NCBI RefSeq assembly: GCF_051955275.1
Contig: NZ_JBQCGW010000294.1
Location: 1 to 64,000 of the forward strand
DNA: 64,000 bases
Direction: 5' to 3'
Source of the DNA: Pseudobacter sp051955275
GTDB taxonomy: Bacteria > Bacteroidota > Bacteroidia > Chitinophagales > Chitinophagaceae
The position numbers were made by a program, and so were the translations under genes. A model generated the notes under the pieces. It saw nothing but the letters and a program-made list of their open reading frames with translations. It was not told the origin of the DNA and did not search any database. Positions within the stretch are counted from its first letter, which is position 1. Every line of letters starts with the position of its first letter. Of this stretch, positions 1-6,730 are shown in pieces.

Positions 1-1515
1 AAAACCTATAGATATTTACTGCCGCTGTTCTTTGCCGGGGTTTTCTCCTGCAAGAAAGCTGATCTGGAACTATATCCTTACAACCAGATAGCAACGGAAA
101 ATGCATTTAAAACAGAAAGTGATGTAACGCTGGCCGTTAATGGTATGTATGCCGGTTTGCGTTCCACTACCAACGATACTTATTTTGTTGACGGCATCTG
201 GAATATCGTGGCAGATGTACTGGCCGACAACCTCATCATCAATGCAAGCGGCCCGGGCCGTCTTACTTTGAGAACCTATGGTAACTGGCAATATACCGGT
301 GAAGGTACCTACCTGCTTTTCACTGATGGATATACCATCACCCGCAGGGCCAATGCCATCCTGGAGAACATCGATAAGATGCCTGACGGTTCTTTTAAAG
401 ACAATGCCAAGGGCGAAGCGCTTGCAGTAAGAGCCCTGACTTACTTTGATATGGTAAGGGTGTACAGCAAAACTTATCAGAATGCTGCTGCCGGTGACTG
501 GACCATGCCTTATGTAACATCAACAGACCCTACCATCACTCCTCCCAGCGAATCAGTTCAGGGATTCTATGACAAGGTGATCGCAGATCTGGAAACAGCA
601 AAAACACTGATCGGAACCAATAATGGTCTGTACCGTGTAAACAAGCTGACCGTATCAGCACTGCTCAGCCGTGTGTACCTCTATAAAGGCGACTATACGA
701 AATGTATCGAAGCTTCCAATGATGCACTGGGTGCTAACCCAAGTTTGCCAACCATTGCCCAGTTCCCATCCATCTGGAAAGATGCTGAAGCAAATGGTAA
801 TACAGTGCCATCTTTAGGTGTTTACTTCAAAGTGAAGAATACCAAAACAGATAATATCAACGGTATTGGTGTAAACTACTACCAGCCGATCAAAACCAGC
901 AATGCTCCCACTTACGATGTAAGATCAGAGTATGTGGTTCCCAATGATTTCAGGCAGCTGTTCACCGCTACTGATGTAAGAACTACTTCTTACCTGTACA
1001 CCGGTCCTCACAACGGTAAGAACTTCCACCACGTGATCAAATACGGCGGAAGGGCCAATACTGTTCTTGGAACAGATGAAACAGGTGCAAACTCAGTAGG
1101 TGTGGTTGATTACAAAGTTATCAGAACTGCTGAAGTGCTGCTCAACAGGGCTGAAGCTTATTACAAAGCAAATCCCAAAAACGAAGCTGCTGCGCTGGCT
1201 GATCTGAGAACACTGAAACAAAACAGGTATACAGGTTATATCCCTTCCGATGAAGTGCTTTCCGGTCAGGCACTGCTCGATGAGATCCTGCTGCAAAGAA
1301 GGCTGGAGCTTGCATTTGAGGGAGACCGTTTCTGGGATATGAAGAGAAGAGGCCAGGGTGTAAGCAGAAGCACCACCATCGGTGACCTGTCTAACGGTAC
1401 TGGTATCCCTTACATCTTCACCTCTCTGCCTGCAACCGATCACCGTTGGCAATTGCCTTACCCGCAGCGTGAAGTTAACTTCAACAAGAACTTAAAACAG
1501 AATCCTGATTATTAA
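1..1515 (+). CDS. SusD/RagB-family outer-membrane lipoprotein (5' partial)
   Basis: The frame is open from the first base of the window, so the start codon lies upstream. The first visible residues are the end of a lipoprotein signal peptide, with a lipobox reading FAGVFSC. The mature part begins KKADLELYPYNQIATENAF, typical of the SusD N-terminus. The TPR-like helical region follows (RANAILENIDKMP, AKGEALAVRALTYFDMVR). The C-terminal SusD signature is LQRRLELAFEGDRFWDMKRRG near the end, and the protein closes with a proline/asparagine-rich tail. SusD proteins are surface lipoproteins that capture nutrients and cap a SusC TonB-dependent barrel. The matching susC should lie just left of the window. 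The small lipoprotein 44 bp downstream is probably in the same operon. The substrate cannot be read from the sequence. Confidence 0.93.
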   Translation, partial: KTYRYLLPLFFAGVFSCKKADLELYPYNQIATENAFKTESDVTLAVNGMYAGLRSTTNDTYFVDGIWNIVADVLADNLIINASGPGRLTLRTYGNWQYTGEGTYLLFTDGYTITRRANAILENIDKMPDGSFKDNAKGEALAVRALTYFDMVRVYSKTYQNAAAGDWTMPYVTSTDPTITPPSESVQGFYDKVIADLETAKTLIGTNNGLYRVNKLTVSALLSRVYLYKGDYTKCIEASNDALGANPSLPTIAQFPSIWKDAEANGNTVPSLGVYFKVKNTKTDNINGIGVNYYQPIKTSNAPTYDVRSEYVVPNDFRQLFTATDVRTTSYLYTGPHNGKNFHHVIKYGGRANTVLGTDETGANSVGVVDYKVIRTAEVLLNRAEAYYKANPKNEAAALADLRTLKQNRYTGYIPSDEVLSGQALLDEILLQRRLELAFEGDRFWDMKRRGQGVSRSTTIGDLSNGTGIPYIFTSLPATDHRWQLPYPQREVNFNKNLKQNPDY

Positions 1516-1559
1516 TCGGCGCGGGAAACAATTATTCTTCATTTGCTAATTGAAATGAT

Positions 1560-2390
1560 ATGAAAAAAGAATTTGGCAAACTAATATTATCAGCAGCATT
1601 GCTGCTTGGAATAGCCACCGTGATCCATAGTTGCGGTAAAGTGAAAGAGGTTATTCCCAATACGGAGAACTCCCTGTTTGGTAATGCTAATACCACCGGG
1701 TTGTATTTCATCACCGATGATCCTAAAACAGAATTCAAAGTTCCGGTTGGTGTATCTGCCGTAGCAACCAAAGACAGGAAAATTCAGTTTACTGTTACTT
1801 CTCCTACAGGTGCTGCTGAAGGTGCTCAGTATACCCTCGGCACCAATACTGTAACCATTCCGGCAGGAACAGCTTCTGCTGATGTATTGCTGAAAGGTAT
1901 TTTCGCAGGATACCCTACTGGTCGCAGGGATACACTGGTGTTCAAGATCACTGGTGGTGATATTCCCAGCATAGTGAGCTCCAATACTTACAATGTAGTG
2001 CTTCAGAAATATTGCAATGTGCATATTGCTGATTTCGATGGCGCTTATCTCTGCCAGGACTATTACAATAATGCTCCCGACGGGGATCCTTATGAAGTGG
2101 AACTTACTCCCGGCGATGTGAGCGGTACTACCGGCAAGGTTTCTGTGCTCGGGCTCTGGGGTTCGGCAGTTCCATTCAATGTAAGTCTCGACTGGACCAA
2201 CCCCGCCAACTTTACTACAAACATTGCTGTTCAGCCTTTCCTGGTTCACCCCACATATGGTCAGTCAACCATCAGGCCTAACAGCACTGGTACGTTCAGC
2301 AGCTGCGATAATACCTTCAGGATCCAGTATGAAGTAACCGTAAATGCAGGATCATTTGGTAAGTATTATTCCATTCTGACCAAGTTGTAA
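1560..2390 (+). CDS. Secreted lipoprotein with a DUF1735/Calx-beta-like N-terminal domain, SusD-linked
   Basis: 276 residues. The signal peptide ends in a lipobox (VIHSC, Cys about residue 25). Residues about 50-150 contain alternating beta-strand sequence with the motifs GAAEGAQYTLGTNTVTIPAG and VLLKGIF, resembling the beta-sandwich domains (DUF1735/Calx-beta-like) common in proteins encoded after SusC/SusD. The C-terminal half is Asn/Thr/Gly-rich and ends NAGSFGKYYSILTKL. It lies 44 bp after the SusD gene and is followed by a strong terminator, so it is probably the last gene of that uptake operon. A role as a surface glycan- or ligand-binding accessory protein is inferred from context. No catalytic motif is visible. 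Confidence 0.75.
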   Translation: MKKEFGKLILSAALLLGIATVIHSCGKVKEVIPNTENSLFGNANTTGLYFITDDPKTEFKVPVGVSAVATKDRKIQFTVTSPTGAAEGAQYTLGTNTVTIPAGTASADVLLKGIFAGYPTGRRDTLVFKITGGDIPSIVSSNTYNVVLQKYCNVHIADFDGAYLCQDYYNNAPDGDPYEVELTPGDVSGTTGKVSVLGLWGSAVPFNVSLDWTNPANFTTNIAVQPFLVHPTYGQSTIRPNSTGTFSSCDNTFRIQYEVTVNAGSFGKYYSILTKL

Positions 2391-2413
2391 GAAGTTAAAA
2401 GGTTTAGATAGAC

Positions 2414-2450
2414 AAAAGAGCCGGCCACTTGTATGGGGCCGGCTCTTTTT
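2414..2450 (+). terminator. Rho-independent terminator of the SusD operon
   Basis: A 13-bp stem (AAAAGAGCCGGCC pairing with GGCCGGCTCTTTT) closes a loop of about 10 nt and runs into a T-tract. It lies 24 bp after the stop of the lipoprotein gene. Confidence 0.9.
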
Positions 2451-2454
2451 GTAT

Positions 2455-2489
2455 AAAAAAGGTCCCGGAACAATGCTCCGGGACCTTTT
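2455..2489 (-). terminator. Rho-independent terminator of the TlpA-like/gatB unit
   Basis: On the minus strand, AAAAGGTCCCGGA pairs with TCCGGGACCTTTT around a 7-nt loop and is followed by a T-run. It lies 21 bp after the stop of the minus-strand TlpA-like gene, back to back with the plus-strand terminator. Confidence 0.88.
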
Positions 2490-2509
2490 CCATATTATTC
2501 CGGTAATAA

Positions 2510-3727
2510 TTATTTCAGCACTTCCGCCAGCTTTGCGTTCAGCGCATCACCTCTCAGTTCTTCGGCAACAACAATTCCATTAGGATCAACCAGTACATTG
2601 TACGGGATGCCTTCAAATTTGTAGATCTCTACAGCCTTGCTTTTCCAGTAAGCGAGATCGCTGATCTGGGGCCAGTTCAGGCCATCGGCCTTCACTGCCT
2701 GGAGCCAGGAGTTTTTGTCTTTGTCGAGTGATACGCCCAACACAGTGAAATTCTTATCCTTGAACTTATTGAAAGCATTTACCACATTCGGGTTTTCTGC
2801 ACGGCAGGGACCACACCAGCTGGCCCAGAAATCCACCAGTACATACTTCCCTTTGAAAGAAGAAAGAGAAACATTCTTTCCGCTCGCATCAGGCATTGTC
2901 AATTCAGGAGCCGGCTTGCCGATCAGCGAATTGCTTTTGCGGCGCTCGGCCGCTGCTTCCTGCTGCTTTTTCATTTCAGCAGCCTGCACTTTATAAGCAT
3001 CATACTTCTTGTTCAGTTCTGAAAGGTTTGCATCCTCAGGGAATTTCTTCGTCATGCGTGCAAGCTCGGTTTCAAAGTCGGCCTGCTCCAGCGTTTGCGA
3101 GGCGCGGCCCAGTGCAAATGCAGCTACAACTGGTTGATTGATCTCGCCGAGTGATTTTTTCAGGAAATTATTAAGGCTTTTGACTGCCTCGTTCTTTTTG
3201 TTGGTAGCCAGGATTTCCACAGAATCTGAAGCGGAAATTCTCTTCAGGCTATCCATTTCTGCAATGGTTTTGTCTATTTCATTGCGATGGTCGCTGTAAC
3301 TGAAGAGGAAATCGCGAAGCTGTTGTGTGGCGTTTGAACCCGTAACGGTATAGAATTTATCCTTGCCTGCAAAGTCGATATTGAGTGTTACAGGGGAAGC
3401 ATCATACACAACAGGAGCCATCGGCCCGTTCTTGATGATCACATTGAAAAGGCCACCTGAAGCGCCTTTCCCTTTCAGTTTGAATTCTTTTGCGCTTGTT
3501 GGAATGGTAACGGAGTCGAGCTGCACAGGGGGCAGGTCTCCACCGAAAGGGATTTCGTAGAGGTAAAGCGTGATCTTGCCATCCTCGATTGCTTTAGGAT
3601 ACAATTCGCTGACCTGGCTGGTATTGGCTACTGAGCCATTTACTTCCAGCGACTGTTTGGAACCGCCAGAGCAGGCAGACAATGCTACCAATGCTACGAT
3701 GGCAATCCGGTTGAGCTGTTTTTTCAT
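2510..3727 (-). CDS. TlpA-like thiol:disulfide lipoprotein with DUF4369-like N-terminus
   Basis: 405 residues from the ATG at 3727. A longer frame would need a TTG start inside the end of gatB, and the ATG gives a clean lipoprotein signal (MKKQLN...LVALSAC). Residues about 28-130 match the beta-rich DUF4369-type domain found in front of Bacteroidota thioredoxins. A helical Lys/Glu-rich linker follows. The C-terminal thioredoxin domain has the redox motif WASWCGPC (Cys about 305 and 308) and the cis-proline loop FEGIPYN. It probably acts as a membrane-anchored periplasmic oxidoreductase, though its partner is unknown. The gene begins 11 bp after gatB and is probably co-transcribed with it. Confidence 0.9.
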   Translation of the reverse strand: MKKQLNRIAIVALVALSACSGGSKQSLEVNGSVANTSQVSELYPKAIEDGKITLYLYEIPFGGDLPPVQLDSVTIPTSAKEFKLKGKGASGGLFNVIIKNGPMAPVVYDASPVTLNIDFAGKDKFYTVTGSNATQQLRDFLFSYSDHRNEIDKTIAEMDSLKRISASDSVEILATNKKNEAVKSLNNFLKKSLGEINQPVVAAFALGRASQTLEQADFETELARMTKKFPEDANLSELNKKYDAYKVQAAEMKKQQEAAAERRKSNSLIGKPAPELTMPDASGKNVSLSSFKGKYVLVDFWASWCGPCRAENPNVVNAFNKFKDKNFTVLGVSLDKDKNSWLQAVKADGLNWPQISDLAYWKSKAVEIYKFEGIPYNVLVDPNGIVVAEELRGDALNAKLAEVLK

Positions 3728-3738
3728 GTAATGATTTT

Positions 3739-5187
3739 TCAATTAAGTTTCTTCAATAAAATATCGTTCGTTAACCGAGGGTCTGCTTTTCCTTTGGACA
3801 CTTTCTTCACCTCACCAACAAACAATCCCATCAATCCTTTCTTTCCTTTCCTGTATTCTGCAACTTTCTCCGGCATCTTCTCCAGCACTTCTTCCACCCA
3901 GGCAGCCACATTGCTTTCATCTGAATCCTGTACCAGGTTCAGGGAGGCGGCAATGTCCATCGGGTTGCGTCCCGGCCCGGCTATCAATGCTGGCAGTACT
4001 TTGGTGGATGCAGTGGAGAAATTGAGTTTGCCTTCATCGATCAGTGCGATCAGCGAAGCGATGCCGGCAGGCGGAACGGGGAATTCAGTGATGAGCGCAC
4101 TCTTCTCGTTCAGCCAGGATTTCACAGGGCCCAGCATCCAGTTGGCAGCTGCCTTGTAGTTGGAAGTATGTTCGATCACAGCTTGAAAGTAATCGGCCGT
4201 TTCTTTCTCGTCGCAGAGAACAAGGGCATCATACACGGGTAGCTGCAGTTGTTGCGTGTAACGGGCAATACGTTGCTCAGGCAGTTCCGGGATGCTTTCT
4301 TTTATGGACTGAAGCATGGCTTCCGTTACGCGGAAAGGCACCAGGTCAGGGTCCGCAAAGTAACGGTAATCGTTTGCTTCTTCCTTGGTGCGCATGGAAA
4401 AGGTAGTACCGTTGGTGGCATCAAAGCTCCTGGTTTCCTGTATGATCTTTTCTCCATTCTCCAGCAATTCAATCATGCGTTTTGCCTCGTGGTCGATGGC
4501 CCGCTTCACGTTCCGGATGGAGTTGAGGTTCTTCACTTCTATCCTGGTGCCCAGTTTGGGATCGCCTTTCTTACGTACGGATACGTTGGCGTCGCAACGC
4601 ATGCTGCCTTCTTCCATATTTCCATCGCAGATGCCCAGGTAGCGGAGCAGCTTGCGCAACTCGGTGAGATAAGCATATGCCTCGTCACTGCTGCGTATAA
4701 CCGGGTCCGTTACAATTTCCAGGAGGGGAACACCGGCACGGTTGTAATCCACGGAGGTGTTTTCCGGGTCCACATCGTGCAGGCTCTTGCCGGCATCCTC
4801 TTCCATATGGATCCTGTTGAGCATGATGGGGATCTCCGTATCATTGATGCGGATGTTCACATGCCCTCCGATACAGATGGGAGTGGTATGTTGCGTGATC
4901 TGGTATCCTTTGGGAAGATCAGGGTAGAAGTAATTCTTGCGCGCGAAATAATTGTTCGGGCTGATGGTGCAATGGCAGGCCAGTCCCATACGGATAGCAT
5001 ACTCCACGGCTGTTTTGTTGAGCCTGGGAAGCGTACCCGGATGTCCGAGGGTAATCGGGCTGATATGCGTATTGGCTTCACCGCCAAAAGCGGCGCTGTC
5101 GCCACAAAACAATTTGCTGCTGGTCAGTAATTGTGCATGGACTTCCAGTCCAGCCACCAGTTCGTATGCATCGTAGTTGATCGGCAT
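3739..5187 (-). CDS. gatB: Asp-tRNA(Asn)/Glu-tRNA(Gln) amidotransferase subunit B
   Basis: 482 residues, the usual GatB length. GatB is the tRNA-binding and kinase subunit of GatCAB, which amidates Glu-tRNA(Gln) or Asp-tRNA(Asn) in the cytoplasm. Family sequences seen are YELVAGLEVHAQL at the N-terminus, LPKGYQITQHTTPI, HMEEDAGKSLHD, YNRAGVPLLEIVTDP, MRCDANVSVR and IEVKNLNS. The C-terminal YqeY-like tRNA-binding region includes GRNPMDIA. gatA and gatC are not in the window; the three genes are often scattered in Bacteroidota. The ATG at 5187 is 24 bp downstream of a well-formed -7 box. Confidence 0.97.
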   Translation of the reverse strand: MPINYDAYELVAGLEVHAQLLTSSKLFCGDSAAFGGEANTHISPITLGHPGTLPRLNKTAVEYAIRMGLACHCTISPNNYFARKNYFYPDLPKGYQITQHTTPICIGGHVNIRINDTEIPIMLNRIHMEEDAGKSLHDVDPENTSVDYNRAGVPLLEIVTDPVIRSSDEAYAYLTELRKLLRYLGICDGNMEEGSMRCDANVSVRKKGDPKLGTRIEVKNLNSIRNVKRAIDHEAKRMIELLENGEKIIQETRSFDATNGTTFSMRTKEEANDYRYFADPDLVPFRVTEAMLQSIKESIPELPEQRIARYTQQLQLPVYDALVLCDEKETADYFQAVIEHTSNYKAAANWMLGPVKSWLNEKSALITEFPVPPAGIASLIALIDEGKLNFSTASTKVLPALIAGPGRNPMDIAASLNLVQDSDESNVAAWVEEVLEKMPEKVAEYRKGKKGLMGLFVGEVKKVSKGKADPRLTNDILLKKLN

Positions 5188-5211
5188 AAAGCGTGTATTG
5201 GCCTAAGCCTG

Positions 5212-5241
5212 CAAAAATACCTTATTCCATGCGGATTGCAA
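5212..5241 (-). promoter_or_regulatory. gatB promoter (Bacteroidota type)
   Basis: On the minus strand, TTG at 5241-5239 is separated by 19 nt from TATTTTTG at 5219-5212. This fits the Bacteroidota -33 TTG / -7 TAnnTTTG consensus. The predicted start site is about 15-20 nt before the gatB ATG. It is the most complete promoter match in the window. Confidence 0.6.
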
Positions 5242-5249
5242 GCGCGCAT

Positions 5250-5297
5250 AAAAAAGCCCGGAATACGGCAGGTACCAGCTGCAAACATATTCCGGGC
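5250..5297 (-). terminator. Terminator of the PDZ-protein gene
   Basis: On the minus strand, GCCCGGAATA pairs with TATTCCGGGC around a loop of about 22 nt and runs into TTTTTT. It lies 64 bp after the PDZ gene stop and just upstream of the gatB promoter. Confidence 0.75.
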
Positions 5298-5360
5298 GTT
5301 AAATTGTACTGTTCTTTATGGCTATCGGCATTGGGCCTTTGCCCCGGATGCCTGGTTATA

Positions 5361-6422
5361 TTACAAATTGGCTGTTTTCAGCTTTTTGGGGATCGAAATT
5401 TCCAGTGATAATGGCTTTCCGTTACGGAGCAGTTTTACCGGGATCCTGGATTTTTCTCTGGCGGCATTTGCCTCACGGGCCAGTTCATCAGCGCTGTTCA
5501 CTTTCTTTTCGTTGAAATCAGTGATTATATCATCTTCTTTGATACCGGATTTTGCAGCTGCAGATTCCTCTTCAACATCCAGTACTTTCACGCCTTTGCC
5601 TTCTTCAGTGTCCTGTGCTTTAATGCCGAGTTTAGGGCGACCAAAATAGTTAAAGCTGTATGGTGCGGGAGCTCCGGGAGCGCCTGGGGAAAATTCGAAA
5701 ATCCTCGGAGCCTGGAATCCTTCCAGGTTGAGGTCCTCGAGATTATAGTTTTCCGGCATATTGAATCCAAAACTCTGTGTATTGCTGTTCTCTCCGAGCT
5801 CCGCTATTACAGACTGATCTTTTCCATCGCGGAGGATATCGATCTTCACTTTGTCTTTAGGTTTGTGAGAACGGATGAGGCGGGAAACATCATTTTCATC
5901 CTTCACTTTTTCTCCCCCTATTTTAGTGATGATATCTTTTTCTTTCAGACCGGATTTTTCAGCCGCTGTGCCTTTGGATACAGAAACGATGCGGGCCCCA
6001 CCGGGAGCTTCTTCGGTTACCACACCCAGGAAGGCGCGTGAACCCAGTACTTTCAGGCGTTCCCTGTTAGCGTCCAGTTCGGCAAGCTGTCCATTGCCCT
6101 GTAATCTGCGGAAAGGGGAAACTGTAATAGTGCCGGATTTGCTGCGACGGATACTCAGGTCGTCACTTTCATATTCCTGCATGGGCTTGCCATTCACTAT
6201 TACATCACCGTCCTTGATCTCGATGGTAACTTTTCCATCTTTATCAGACTTCTTGCGGATGATCAGTTCTTCATATTGTTTAAGCTTTTCACCCTTCTCA
6301 CCTTTCTCCCCCTTTTCTCCTTTTTCACCCTTTTCTCCTTTGGTGTCCTGGGCCATGGAAGCAGAGCCGGTGAGGATGCAGGCAGTTGCTATTGCAAATG
6401 CCAGACTGGAATATCTTTTCAT
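5361..6422 (-). CDS. Secreted two-PDZ-domain protein with a collagen-like Gly-Glu-Lys tract
   Basis: 353 residues. A Sec signal peptide (cleavage likely after SASMA, about residue 24) is followed by six perfect Gly-Glu-Lys triplets at residues 29-46. The codons of the tract vary, so it is maintained as protein and is not a recent DNA slip. A beta-rich stretch (residues about 50-120) comes next, then PDZ 1 (about 127-210; FLGVVTEEAPGGARIVSVS, GLKEKDIITKIGGEKV) and PDZ 2 (about 262-345; KLGIKAQDTEEGKGVKVLDV, GIKEDDIITDFNEKKV). No protease domain or catalytic Ser/His is present, so this is not a DegP-type protease. It is more likely a periplasmic scaffold or peptide-binding adaptor (inference). 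Unusually charged and Lys-rich. Confidence 0.85.
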   Translation of the reverse strand: MKRYSSLAFAIATACILTGSASMAQDTKGEKGEKGEKGEKGEKGEKLKQYEELIIRKKSDKDGKVTIEIKDGDVIVNGKPMQEYESDDLSIRRSKSGTITVSPFRRLQGNGQLAELDANRERLKVLGSRAFLGVVTEEAPGGARIVSVSKGTAAEKSGLKEKDIITKIGGEKVKDENDVSRLIRSHKPKDKVKIDILRDGKDQSVIAELGENSNTQSFGFNMPENYNLEDLNLEGFQAPRIFEFSPGAPGAPAPYSFNYFGRPKLGIKAQDTEEGKGVKVLDVEEESAAAKSGIKEDDIITDFNEKKVNSADELAREANAAREKSRIPVKLLRNGKPLSLEISIPKKLKTANL

Positions 6423-6464
6423 GTGTAACAGTTTTTATGATTAACTACGGAGTGTTTCGTAGAT

Positions 6465-6472
6465 CAAATATA
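6465..6472 (-). promoter_or_regulatory. -7 box of the PDZ-protein gene
   Basis: TATATTTG on the minus strand is a perfect TAnnTTTG and lies 43 bp upstream of the ATG at 6422. No clear -33 TTG is seen at the standard spacing. Confidence 0.5.
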
Positions 6473-6548
6473 AGGAAATAATTGAAATACGAAAAGGTTC
6501 GGAAATAAGATGGGTGATTTAACGGATCGTTAAGAAGGACGGGGATCG

Positions 6549-6668
6549 GGGAGCACCCGCTCGCCTCTTGGCGGGTGAGAAATATTGGTTGGCCTCCGGC
6601 GAACACGGTGTCGCCGGAAGGCGACGGAATAGAAGTCACTCGCGGGGACGCGAGCGACCGGGCGCTGC
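6549..6668 (-). repeat. Hairpin-rich intergenic repeat, copy A
   Basis: About 120 bp with the same four-hairpin plan as copies B, C and D. The arm next to alaS holds CACTCGCGGGGACGCGAG, then GTCGCCGGAAGGCGAC, then a decayed version of the GTTCGCCTCCGGCGAAC hairpin, then an outer arm CGCTCGCCTCTTGGCGGGTG. The outer ends are imperfect inverted repeats. It lies between alaS (63 bp downstream of its stop, with the alaS terminator between) and the PDZ-protein gene, both minus strand. Strand is given as the direction in which the stop-proximal arm comes first. Confidence 0.85.
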
Positions 6669-6672
6669 GAAA

Positions 6673-6707
6673 AGAAACGGGGCATTTCAAATTTGAAGTG
6701 CCCCGTT
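6673..6707 (-). terminator. alaS terminator
   Basis: On the minus strand, AACGGGGCACTTCAAAT folds onto its complement (ATTTGAAATGCCCCGTT) and is followed by a T-rich TTTCTTTT. It lies 24 bp after the alaS stop. Confidence 0.75.
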
Positions 6708-6730
6708 GTAATATGTACTATCATAATGAA

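Noticed and set aside
4249..5130. Long plus-strand frames opposite gatB, alaS, ileS and the hem genes
   Set aside because: All are antisense shadows of well-supported genes, with no recognisable domains.
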